A stretch of 64,000 nt of DNA from Enoplolaimus lenunculus (Eukaryota > Nematoda > Enoplea > Enoplida > Thoracostomopsidae): assembly GCA_030248215.1 (NCBI GenBank), contig JASANG010000870.1, forward strand, positions 1 to 64,000, written 5' to 3'. Positions 46,990 through 57,380 of the stretch are shown piece after piece (the first letter of the stretch is position 1; each line of letters starts with the position of its first letter). The notes below the pieces were generated by a model, which was not told the origin of the DNA, ran no database searches, and saw only the letters and a list, made by a program, of their open reading frames with translations. The position numbers and the translations under genes are program-made.

Positions 46990-47165
46990 GGTTAATACGT
47001 CTAATGCATGTACAATGTCGCGATGCGCCTTTTGCGTCTATTGCGTCTAATATCTCAACTACGTCTACTATGTCTAATGCGACTAATGTGTCTAATGCGT
47101 CGAAGGCGTCTAACACGTCTACTGCATCTAAATGCGTGCAATGCGACTGGCGTGTCTGATGAGTC
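46990..47165. repeat. Second, diverged block of the 9-bp minisatellite
   Basis: TGCGTCTATTGCGTCTAAT, TGTCTAATGCGACTAATG and CGAAGGCGTCTAACACGTCT resume the same unit 300 bp after the main array. A few isolated units also occur near 47715-47795. The array was probably longer and has been interrupted. Confidence 0.75.
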
Positions 47166-47264
47166 TAATTTGCTGTTTAATTTGTCACTTGCATAAATTT
47201 GATTCATACTGTAGACACTCGAATAACTGGTGGTAATGTGGCGATCCTATATGCAGACACAATC

Positions 47265-47405
47265 AATAGGAATCCGCATCCCTAATCAGAGTTTATAAGC
47301 GTATAGAGTCCCTAAACCCTAATTAGAGTTTATAAATGTCAATTATTCCAAATTATAGAGCATAAATAACTCTAAGACCAAATAAAGTTGAGTTCAAAAC
47401 TTTAA
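47265..47405. repeat. Dispersed repeat K, reverse copy
   Basis: CATCCCTAATCAGAGTTTAT, CCTAAACCCTAATTAGAG, TGTCAATTATTCC and AATAAAGTTGAGTTCAAAAC. This is the reverse complement, with changes, of 32030-32165. Confidence 0.55.
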
Positions 47406-47819
47406 AGCTTACCTAAGTTTTGATAGTACATTCCTAATAACTTTGCATTATTGCTGAAACTTTTGATAAACGCAAATAAACGTTTAAATCAACGATTGTT
47501 GCAATTCCGTACATATATCAGTAAGCAATAACGGCAAAGGGTGGGTTAAAAAATAGCGCAGCATAAATATCAGCTCCCCCTCTTATTCGGGTCACTACAG
47601 TATGTTTGCTCAGACCGCCAATAAAAGGGCCCACTACTACAGCCCTCCCCGATTTTTATAACTATTCAGCACTAAAATTGTGTTCAGCTTCTTAAAAGTT
47701 TGCAGAATATCGTCAAATGCATCTTAATAACGTCTAACGTGTCCTCTGAATATGTTTAACTGTATCTGATACGTATGAGGCGTCTAGATATATTTAATGC
47801 ATTATTCACACGTACAAAA

Positions 47820-48125
47820 ATTTCAACGAGAACATGCCACAGCAAATTGCAGCTGCAAGTTTATTTATTATGTAAAGAATTTGCACGTCCAAGTTGCAGC
47901 TACAAGTTCTTTGTTTCAAAAATTTGCACGTCTACATTGCACCTGCATGTTGCTTCTGCTGTAAGTTCTTTCAAAGAAAATTTTTTACGAGCAAACTGCA
48001 ATTGCAAGTGTTTTGTGCGAAAAATTTGAACGTCCAAATTAAAGCTGCAAGTTACTTATGTGCAAATTGCAGCTGCAAGTCTTCTCTGTGGAAAAATTAC
48101 CATGTTACACAAAACATTGCACGTA
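47820..48125. repeat. Degenerate tandem repeat with GCAGCTGCAAGTT core
   Basis: About five units of roughly 55-65 bp. Each has AATTGCAGCTGCAAGT (or ACTGCAATTGCAAGT) followed by TTTGTG/AAAAATTTGCACGTCC. Related single units occur at 46920-46975 and 57415-57530. The two overlapping ORFs of about 85 codons are repeat-derived. Confidence 0.65.
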
Positions 48126-48279
48126 TTAATGCGGCTTGGTGCTACCGGTTCGTCTAAGGAGTTCGTCTAGCTATAAGCACACAATTACGTGGTTTGTTCC
48201 ATGTATATGAAAAAAATAAGTCTGGAGTAATTTGTGTTATTTACGCATGTCGGTACGTATGCAGTGGTGGATGGAAGAT

Positions 48280-48485
48280 TTTCCTGCCAATGTTACTTTT
48301 AGGGGCTTAACAGTAGATTAAGCTTATTCCTGAGCCTAAGAAGCATAAGCGTTACAAAACTGTGTTCCTAAGCCCAAGCCTAAGTAAGCCTAAGCAAAAA
48401 ATGTAATCTAGAATCTAAACCGACTCTTTTATAGACCCGCCAGAAACATGGACGCCCCTAAAAGTAACAAAGTATCATTGGCCGA
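48280..48485. mobile_element. MITE family A, complete
   Basis: Left AATGTTACTTTTAGGGGCTT, right inverted GACGCCCCTAAAAGTAACA. The core has TTATTCCTGAGCCTAAG, CCTAAGCCCAAGCCTAAG and CTAAACCGACTCTTTT. About 205 bp. The terminal TTACTTTTAGGGGC differs from other copies, so it marks a subfamily shared with 54285-54490. Confidence 0.7.
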
Positions 48486-48489
48486 GTTT

Positions 48490-51100
48490 CCGGAAAAAGG
48501 ATTTTTTGTGCGCCAACATTTTAGAGTTTAAGAGAGTTTCTAGCGACCTCGATTCAGAGAAGTCGTATTTAGAAGGTTGTTCGCAAAATATCTAATTTAC
48601 AAACGATGCCAGGTGGCACTCCAGGGAACACCTTCAAGCAATCGCAGTTGCTAAACAATAGCACACTTCAAATCTGTCAACTAAATTACCTACAGTATGC
48701 CCCCAAAATTCACACTAATCAATACTCCTCCATGCCCAAAATGGAATACGTACACAACTCAACTACAAATTATCACAGATAGTCTTGATACACGGAGGTA
48801 TACCGATATACCTATCGGTAAACTCGAAATGAAATTGGCCCCCTAACGGGATTGAATAATGGCTCAATAGTTACATAATACGTACAGTACTCCTGTTCTA
48901 GAGATTCAAGCTAACACTTCCCTAATCTTCAATATCTAAAAAAAAATTTCAAACACCCCACAAAATTTTCTCAATTTTTCTTAATTTTTTAAAGGAGCGG
49001 AAAAAAAAAACCCGCCGCCCCCCAACTCTTTATAGTTGTAAAAAAAAAACAAAAAAACAAAAAAAAAAAAATACTATACGAGGTTTGTTCAAGAATTCGC
49101 AATACGCAATTAGATGTAATCTCAACCAAGAATATTCCAAAAGGCAGGTGTCAACCCAAAGTTTGCTTGGCTGCACCTCTATGCACAAGAAACTACGCTT
49201 ATTACTTTAAGCGGGCAGTATAACCAAGAAAAGCCTTTTATACTACTAGATTATCACAACTATAGGACTACCTATGTCCTTTCACGAAATCGTTAAAAAA
49301 ATCAGTGCGTAGTGCCAAACACAACAATACGAAGCAGAAAGCCTGAACTAATCGGTGAAATCGCGTTAAAAATTTAAGCAGCACTTGCTCTTACTAACGC
49401 CTGAATAACTGCCCCGAAGTAGTCTTACACTGGGCTTTTATAGGCCCTGATTGAAAGGTCAAAATAATTCTCGAAATTATTTCAAAAATGCAAAAGTACC
49501 CAAAAATTCTCAGTATTTTGTAAACTTATAAGTTTTACACGATTACAGTTTTCCAAGAAATGCTATTGTTTTGACTCCTCAGAGAGGGAAGTTATAAATT
49601 AGCCATTCATTTTCAACTGGTTAAAACTCGAATACAGATATATCTACCATCGTACGATAAAATTGAAGCTATGTGGGTACAGTAAAGTTAGCATGGCTTC
49701 AATTTTATACCGGTCAGTTATTTTCTACCTACGTATCAAATAATTCTCGCATCTAACATCAAAAACATTGTAGAAATCTTATAAACAATTCTTTCACACT
49801 CAAAAGAAAACATGCGAAGCGTAAAACCACTATTTCAGTTCCATGGCATTTGTTCGCAAGTGCCAATACACATTTTACGTAAAGAAAAAGTTAAAATACC
49901 CTAACTCGCCGAATAATAATGTTAAAGGGTCTACCCACAAATGCCCTCTTGCTAGTGCAAATATTTCATCTTATTTCGGTGGATCAAGAAAACGCATCAA
50001 ACTGGTTGTCGTAACACCTTTTTAGACCCTGCACTAAATCAAGCAATGATAACTCACACAAGTCAACAGTATCCCCCTAAATTTGAAGGAGTACGTCTAG
50101 AACTTTATACCTTGGTACAACCTTGAACACAAATATCCAACCGTGTCAGAAATGTAAATGGAACAACATTTTAAATATCAAATTCAAGCCATCTGCATCA
50201 TACACCCGTTAGACACAGGATTTAGGGGAAGGCCGTTGTAATGATTGTTACTAAATCATGTTGCTCAGTTGCGGCTCTAACACCCATTTAATTGGCAAAA
50301 TTGTTTACCTTAGGGCTAGCATATCAATTAATTCCAACCCGTTTGCTATTTGTCGCATTCTCTCCACCGGGCAAAACGAAAACTATAGGAAAACCAAAGC
50401 TCGTATTATAGACTTAGCACAGACAAGCTCAATGCACAAGCCAACATCACACACAAAATTTAAGCTTTACGTTCATCGCAAACGCAACAAAACAAAAATC
50501 GCTTTCGCGACTAGAAGTTGTGCAACAAACTTTAAGCCAGGGGGCGGTTTACACCATCTCATCGCCGCACGTGTGTTCATTTTAACTAATAATATCATAT
50601 ATATAATTATCCAAGTATCTTCTGTTGCAAAAAATGGATCGTTTCACAGAATTTGTACAAAACAAACACTAACGAGTTTATATAACGGCAAATTCTAATG
50701 TCAATTTTCTTGTTCGAAATTTTACTCGTTAGCACATTTTTGACACGACCTGGAGGCCGTCTTTATTAAAAGTAGTTGATGTTTCCGGGTGTAAATTTTA
50801 CCAAATTCGTAAAATGCAAGAAATCATAACAACTTATTCAATAAAATTTTGGTTTTCTAGGGTAAATGACAGTTGTAAAAATTTAGCTTTCAACAATAGG
50901 GAAAACAACTGATTTTTTCAAGGGTTGGTTGACAAGTGACCCCCTAAAGTAACCCTATTTGACCCCCTTGCTTTTGAAAAACCCATTTTTGATCTTTAAA
51001 TGCCTAAAACTTAGATTATTAAACGCAGAATCAATGATACAAATATTGTTTACAACATATATACGGTAGGACTGTTATAAACGTTTGTATTCCAATGTTT
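48490..51100. other. No gene assigned; G-poor block
   Basis: The plus strand from about 48600 to 50500 is noticeably poor in G and rich in A and C, unlike its surroundings. An A/C homopolymer patch lies at 48945-49070. The longest ORF (50258-50698, 146 codons) has no recognisable motif, repeat or splice context and is not called. Possible explanations are an old insertion with strand-biased composition or simple local skew. Confidence 0.35.
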
Positions 51101-51107
51101 GCATCAT

Positions 51108-51250
51108 GACCCAATGGTCGAGTGGTATAGGTGCTGGACTGCGTATCCCGAGTTTGTGGGTTCGATCTCACCAATTTCGGTCGTGTGTTCTATACGGAGA
51201 ACGAAAACTGACACCAATTTTACCGGAAAAACGAATATCCGGCAACAACC
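51108..51250 (+). mobile_element. tRNA-derived SINE head, Leu/Ser-like A box
   Basis: AATGGTCGAGTGGTATAGG (A box) and TGGGTTCGATCTCACC (B box) are about 32 nt apart, with a poor cloverleaf. The tail ACACCAATTTTACCGG matches 40155-40180. A SINE, or a retroposed tRNA fused to another repeat. Confidence 0.5.
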
Positions 51251-51429
51251 TGGTGTAGTCATGTAACTTTCTAATCAGTATTAATTGGTCAACTTTGAAA
51301 TTCAGCATATTTTTAGATTTGATTTGTTCTACTTGTGCGCGGAATTTGACATCCGCAACCATAGAACTTCATAATTTTGAAAACCCATCACTAACTGGTT
51401 TCATGTTGCTTTACACATTTTGGAATACG

Positions 51430-51640
51430 GGTCCATTGTTAAATTGGACTGAAATTTTAAGACTTCAAAACATGGGCGCCCGCAGAAAAGTAAGTTTAGC
51501 GGGGACACCTAAAAATTTTGCGGCGACCCTACAATTGCATCTCAAGATTACTTTTGGACCGAGTCAATTTGGGGGGCACCAGCCAAATTTGGAGGGCACG
51601 CCCTCCCTCATGCCCCCAATGATGACACTAGTGATTCAAT
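51430..51640. repeat. Dispersed repeat I, inverted copy
   Basis: GGGCGCCCGCAGAAAAGTAA, TACTTTTGGACCGAGTCAAT and CCAAATTTGGAGGGCACG. In reverse complement these follow the order seen at 34400-34560. The 115-codon ORF is repeat-derived. Confidence 0.55.
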
Positions 51641-52107
51641 AAGACCCACACGCATTTTATCAGGCACAAACAATTCCACAAATAGGCAGATATAACAAGC
51701 GCAATCGACTAATTTAGCATAACCGCAAAAATAAACGTCTTTTCATTCGGTTTGCCAATTGTTTATCGTTGTCAAACAACAATTTACGCAAAGAGCAAAA
51801 TTGTGTAATACAACTTCCCTTCTAGGATATATAGTTAAATGAATTGACGGCAATTTAGTGATAAACTACCATTACGGTTGAGTCACTTGGTACGTTCCAG
51901 TTCAACTTCAGTATTGAATGTTGATCTTATGCTATTGCTTACGGCCGTGAAATGTTTAATTAGTTGCTGCTGGTATTAGCTCGATTGATTTCGGGTAATT
52001 AATAGAATTTTTTAAGGAATTCGCGCGAGTATTTGCTTACCCCGTTTCTATCGCCGCTTTTAAGGGCTGCTTGTTATATTGTAAACCTTGACCCACTTAA
52101 CTTGTAA

Positions 52108-52178
52108 AGTGTCGGATTCGGACGGATTTGTATCTACGGCTTCTGTGTGTTTAAGATCTATGATGCTAGCCATTTTAG
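52108..52178 (-). repeat. LTR-end sequence repeated inside the gag-like ORF
   Basis: The roughly 65-bp block GCTAGC-ATCATAGATCTTAAAC-to-TCCGACA near the ORF's 3' part matches the last 65 bp of the LTR-like block at 52851-52915, same orientation, and stops at the same TCCGACA. It is an internal duplication of the LTR's end, or a rearrangement scar. Confidence 0.6.
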
Positions 52179-53164
52179 GTTGTCTATAGGATGTTTGCGC
52201 ATACGGATATGTCAAATATGGTTTTGCTGTGTTTTGGGGTGGATTCCCTATTGGTGTCATGAGATCAGATTGCTGTATAGGAAATCCTGGATGTTTTATT
52301 ACAGTGGTTTCCAGTTGTGTTGACAACGTAGTTGTAAAATCAATATTTGTAGATGTCAATGTTTTAGTCCATGTTGGTACCGTGTTTTGCGCGGATATAT
52401 CCGTATGTTTTTGTGTGATGTAGTCGATTGGTGTTTTTACTGAATCAAGACTACTTACAGGGTTATCTGCACTTTGTTGAGTCTGCTTGTATTGCACCGA
52501 AGGTGCTAAAGTACTTAAATTGTGTGTTGTTGTCGGTACTTGACCAGATGTGTCTGGTATTTGTATATCAGGGGTTAAGTTTTGGGTCTGTTGTGGTTCT
52601 GTTCTTTTCGTGCTTGATTTGGGGGATTCTGTCAAATTTGTTACAAGTCCTTGTTGTGCCTTTTCTGCCATAGTTCTAGTATATTGTCTAGTATTTGGTT
52701 TTTTAACAGATAATCGGGCTGGTGTTCTTTTTAAGGGCATTTCGAATGCGCTGGTAAATAGGAAAAATAAAGTTTTTACTTACAATTCGTAGTCGATCTC
52801 TTTTTATATACCGTTGTCGTTAGATCAGTCATAGACCATCGTGGTCACCATGTCGGATTCGGATAGATTTGTGTATCTACGGCTTGTGTGTGTTTCAGAT
52901 CTATGACGCTAGCGTAGTCGCCCTTCGCCAACGACACGGCCGGTTTTCAATATTTACTATGAAACGTTTGTACAGAAAGGCACCAATATGGTTATACGGA
53001 AGACAAGATAATACAGAGTTTACAGTTATAACAGTTGTGCAACTCGGTTGTTACCGGGGATGTTCAGTAGTTTTGGTTAAATCCTAATGTAACGATTTCT
53101 ACTTTTATTTATAAAGCTGGTTGTTTGGTATACTAGTTTGCCACTAAGTATTCTACGTGTGAAT

Positions 53165-53255
53165 TGAGCGGAGCAGACGCGACCGAACTCCGGTGTGACC
53201 GTTGAACGCGCTGCCTAGCACTGCGAAACTCCGGCGCCCAACACACCGGAGTCGG
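53165..53255. repeat. Inverted repeat (hairpin) in the LTR-like block
   Basis: GAACTCCGGTGTGACCG at about 53188 and CAACACACCGGAGTCGG at about 53240 pair over about 12 bp around a GC-rich loop that includes ACTCCGGCGCC. It could form a stable RNA or DNA hairpin near the start of the LTR. Confidence 0.55.
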
Positions 53256-54135
53256 TTTGATATACGATAATTCCGCCCATTACAGTTCTAAGTTCTATAC
53301 AATGTTATTCAGTAATTCTAACACAGTTACTAAATTTCTTACCACCCGTTGTCCAATTGTGTCTAAGGTTTTGATTAAAATCCAATTAAGCCAATATATC
53401 TAACGTTACAACACAAAACTTCCGAGACTTACAAAAACAGCCAATTGTTCAATTGTTAAAATCAATACTGAATACTTTTGGGCTAATCGCCCCCGCACAT
53501 ATATAAAATTTGCATAAAATTTATCAAAATATATTATTTTTAACATTTATTTTCCGATCTTGTTTTCTTTGCTTTTGCTTGTTTATTTTCTTTTCGTTCT
53601 GTTTCTTTCTGTTTTGGCCATTTTGCCCCTAGCTAAGTCATTATCACCATTATACCATTGTACCACATAAACGAATTGCACGGTTCTGAAGAACCATTTG
53701 CATCAGTAAAAGTTTCAACGCGACACGACCGGTGGGGATGTAACATAACCGTCTCTGCCTTGATTTGCTGCTGCTCGAACAATGTGTCTGATACATTTAC
53801 CCGTGTAAGATATTCACAAAATACGGAATAAATGTTCAGGGAGACAGAGCGCTCGTCCTGCGTTGGGCCAACGTTACTTTGAGGGTTGTCTCCTTTTCTT
53901 GTCAGAGTGCAACAGAGTAGGCTTCGGCTTTAATCAAATTGTTTCTGTTTAGACTTCGATAGTTTTAGACTTTTTCTTGCGCTGAAGCTTTAGGCTTAAG
54001 AAAATGATTGACATGTAATGCTATTACGGCCTTTAAACATGGTTTCGGAGTTGGCTGTTGCACAACAATCTAAAGCTGGTTTCAGATGTAGTATTCATTA
54101 AAATCTATTAATAATTTGAATCTAAAGACCACGCA

Positions 54136-56800
54136 ATGACTGTAGTTTGTAAACAGACAAATATTTATTGTGTGCTGGCAGTTTACGCCGTTCATCTGAT
54201 TGCAATAGTTTCGACAGGTACGCAAGAATCGAAACAAATTAGGTTTTTTGGTTATCAGAAGCGTTGCCAGAATTTCACTTTGAAAGCGTTTGACCGGCCC
54301 ATGTTACTTTAAGGGGCGTCCAGGTATCTGGTGGGGCGATAAAAGAGTAGTTTTAGATTCTAGATTACATTTTTTTTAATTAGGCTAGGCTTAGGCTTAG
54401 GCTTAAGAATTCATTTTTGCAACGCTTAGGCTTAGGCTTAGCAATACGCTTAATCTGCAGTTACGCCCCTTAAAGTAACATTGACCATTTGACAATAAAC
54501 TTATCCTAAAGTTTGCAAAAAAATCTTTGTTCCAGTTTGAATACGCCCCCCTGGGCACTTGTTTCCATCTATCCCCCACACCCCAGTGAAAGTTAATAGA
54601 AGGCAAACGTCTACCTCTTCACAGTGTTTATTATGCACTATTACGTTATTCCATGCTTAAGCTCAGGCTTAGGTTCAGGTTTACTGTTTGCGTTACCATT
54701 TACAGACGACCACGTTCTCACTTGAAATAAATACTGGGTATGGTGCTGGTTTTCACATGATAAATAATATCAATTCGCTATGGAAAAAGCGGCCAAACGA
54801 AGAAGGCCAGAACAGTTGTATAAGCATATTCCAAATCGTAAGCCAAAGCCTAAGCAAAAAATTAACTAAAACCTAAATTTACTCAAGTTGCAGTCCGCGG
54901 AAAATGGTACGCAAAAATGTTTTGCTATTTAAACCTCTAATGTGGTAACATTCGTAATAGGTATATACACACTATCGGTGAGTTATCTTTGACTCGGCCG
55001 AAATGAGCAATTGGTTCAGTCAGAGAGTCAATTTGATTTTGTCAACCGAGTCAGATTTGGCGTTTTCGAGTTTTTGTAAATTAACATGGTGACCCGAAAC
55101 GTTTTACTAAGTAGCGTGACTCACAACTCGAGTCGTAATTTTTACTCGCCGGTGTGCAACACTACATTTGACTCTTAGCGAGTTGGACTCCGTAACCGAG
55201 TAAAATTTTGACTTCCCGTTTTTAGAGTATATATTTCATGCCTAAGCTTGATTCTTATCCTAAGCTTGGCCTGTCTTAACTGTTAAACTCGATTTATTTC
55301 AAAAATTATTAATCATTGTGAAAAATTATGAATTAAAATTCAAAAATTTAAATAATTTTTAAATATATTTTCAATTATTTGCAATTTCAGCATCGGCCCC
55401 TGAGTATTTGGAACGTAGCAAACAAACACAACTGTTCGACGATGATTTACCTGCACGTAAGAGAAAACTTTTTGTTTTGCATAAATTCACAATAACTATA
55501 GCAAAGTTGTCATTGCAATGCTGGGTTACAAAAGCATTGTATTGGAATAAACTGTCGATTAATACATTAATCAAAAGCTTTAAGTTCAGAGCAGTTTAAT
55601 CGTTAAAACTTTTATCGGTCATTTAAATAATTTTGGACCTCGCATCGTTTTGTTTTAGCACAGAAAAACACTGTTCAATTGTTGGGAAATTTAAAAATTG
55701 ATACAAAAATTGAACGGAATGAAATTAAGTGAATACCGCATACAACCACGAAAATTAAAGCACAACACTAAATATAATCCAACCAATTTTAAAGGTACCT
55801 ACCGAATCTACTAAAGGGGGTCATCGTTTACCGATGTTCCCTTGTTCCAAAGCTCATGCCACTGTTTATGTTTTACAGGGTACTGTCAAGTTCCGGAACC
55901 AGAAAATGGAAAAGCGGTTGTGAAACAGATCAAAGACATGAATCCAAAATCGTACTATTATTTTGTCAAATTTTCAACGTTAGTTAACTTTGAATGCGAC
56001 TCAGGCTACAGGTTGACAGGTTCGGAAACGCTCGTTTGCAAAACTGATACCAAGTATGACAAAGATGTGCCTAAATGTGGTTAGTTTTCTTCGTTGCGAA
56101 TCGTGTCAAAAATAAAACGCTATTTTAAACGCTTTCCGTACATCAAACAGCATCTATGATATTGCATGTTTTACAATCGAAGAAGGTCTGAAATGAATCG
56201 TTAGTGTATCTTTCGTTTTATTTTGTTTTTAAACCAAAATAACAAAGTATAATCGCTTTTGAGCGATTGTCAAAACGTAATATTTTAGCTTCAATATTTA
56301 CGCTTTTTTCAAAACTTGAAAAACGTATTTACGTTTTGACGTGATTTCATAGTTATTTGTAAATATGAAAAAAATTTTCTGGGCGTTTTTGCCATAAAAC
56401 AGCAAGGTTCAACTGGAGTTTCAGTATCCGGCTGACCGGCTTCGACCAAAATCCAAGTATGGCTCTGTATCTTTGAACCGTTTTCTGCATCTATTTCTAC
56501 AAATCAAACGCAAAAAAATGCGGCGTCACATATCGATTATTGTTAAATTTAGCAATTTTATTGCAACAATATTTTAATAACTTCAAGGATTTGCTATTTT
56601 CAGTCATGCGTTATGTTTGTACAATTAATATATTTGTGAATTTTTTCGTATCAACGTTATCTGTAATTTTATTATGTATTTCAGTTGTTAGCGCCGGGAC
56701 AGCATCAAGACACTTATCAGACAGTGGAAGACTAGAAATATTACTGATAACATTATTGGCACTAAAGTTTTGGGCACTAAAGTTTTGCTTATCACTTTAA
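54136..56800 (+). CDS. Secreted, probably GPI-anchored single-Sushi (CCP) protein, 4 exons
   Basis: Exons 54136-54217, 55391-55456, 55879-56079 and 56685-56800; every intron is phase 1, as usual for extracellular modules, and junctions are GT-AG (donors GTACGC, GTAAGA, GTTAGT). 154 residues: a signal peptide (1-28, core YCVLAVYAVHLIAIVSTA), a short acidic linker (29-50), one Sushi/CCP domain (51-116) with Cys52, Cys89, Cys103 and Cys116 expected to pair 1-3 and 2-4, a Ser/Gly-rich spacer (VVSAGTASRHLSDSGR) and a hydrophobic C-terminal tail (ILLITLLALKFWALKF). The tail with small residues before it fits a GPI-attachment signal; a short transmembrane end is the alternative. The usual Trp between Cys3 and Cys4 is absent. 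Likely a cell-surface binding or complement-type protein; the ligand is unknown. Introns 1 and 3 carry repeats. Confidence 0.65.
54285..54490. mobile_element. MITE family A (intron 1 of the Sushi gene)
   Basis: Left CATGTTACTTTAAGGGGCGT, right inverted ACGCCCCTTAAAGTAACAT. The core has TTAGGCTTAGGCTTAGGC with a second TTAGGCTTAGGCTTAG block. About 205 bp; it has the clearest TTAGGC arrays of the family here. Confidence 0.75.
54650..55285. mobile_element. Eroded family-A and GAGTCAA-type fragments
   Basis: GCTCAGGCTTAGGTTCAGG (54660) and ATATTCCAAATCGTAAGCC with TTGCAGTCCGCGG (54820-54900) are family-A pieces. At 54975-55220 GGTGAGTTATCTTTGACTC, GAGAGTCAATTTGATTTTG and CTCACAACTCGAGTCG resemble family B but are too diverged to assign. 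All lie in intron 1 of the Sushi gene. Confidence 0.4.
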
Positions 56801-57104
56801 TTATTTGTCTTAGGCATCTTGGTGTACTGCATACAACCTTTTTACTAAAGACGACGCCCAGGTTTGAAAAACTTTTTTTAGTGTTTTTTCTTGCGTTTGG
56901 AATTTTGGTTTGTACGCTCAACTCAAAAAGTCAAATTGCAAAACCAGCGGATATAAAATTTTGCATATCGCTACTTGCTTAAAAGACTATAAATTTGGTC
57001 AGCTGTCCATTCGTTAGGCCACTTTCCACGTGTTAATACATGCATACTTGCACGTGAAAGTTCGATCGTTAAACTGAAAGTGCTCAAGCACCAGCAAAAT
57101 ATCG

Positions 57105-57380
57105 ACCTTCGGCTCCGGTTAAATTTTTGCCTGAGGTTCTGTCAATTTCGGTGGTGAAATTTTGCATAGTTTTACAAAATTTATGTTTTGGTGCAATTTT
57201 GCGAAAACAATTGATAAGATTTCGTAAAAATAGGCGTAAACTTCAAAAGATTTAACAACACCTTACGAATATTTGCTAAATTAGCAAACTATACATCATT
57301 TCAAATGCCCAATTTCGTCTCACTTCTGGTTCCGGACAATGTTGTTGGCCTTCAGCTGCGGCTTCAGTATTTGTCACCTT
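57105..57380. repeat. Dispersed repeat J, second copy
   Basis: CTTCGGCTCCGGTTAAATTT, GGTGAAATTTTGCATAGTTT and CTGGTTCCGGACAATG follow the order seen at 39785-40060. Probably the end of an element with CGGCTCCGG-type termini. Confidence 0.5.

Larger units (their letters stand above)
52060..53290 (-). mobile_element. LTR-retrotransposon fossil: LTR, primer-binding-like site and gag-like ORF
   Basis: Read on the minus strand: an LTR-like block begins TGTAATGGGCGG (about 53290), holds a TTTATAAATA box (about 53110) and ends TCCGACA (about 52851). It is followed at once by TGGTGACCACGATGG, placed like a primer-binding site. After a short leader comes a 226-codon ORF (52740-52060) with a basic start (MPLKRTPARLSVKKP) and a Pro/Thr/Gln-rich body without zinc knuckles, compatible with a gag N-terminal part. 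No protease, RT or integrase follows, so the element is incomplete and treated as a fossil. The LTR is related to 9600-9887. Family not determined. Confidence 0.5.

Noticed and set aside
50258-50698. ORF of 146 codons
   Set aside because: No recognisable motif, no splice or poly(A) context, biased base composition. Kept only as a note on the G-poor block.
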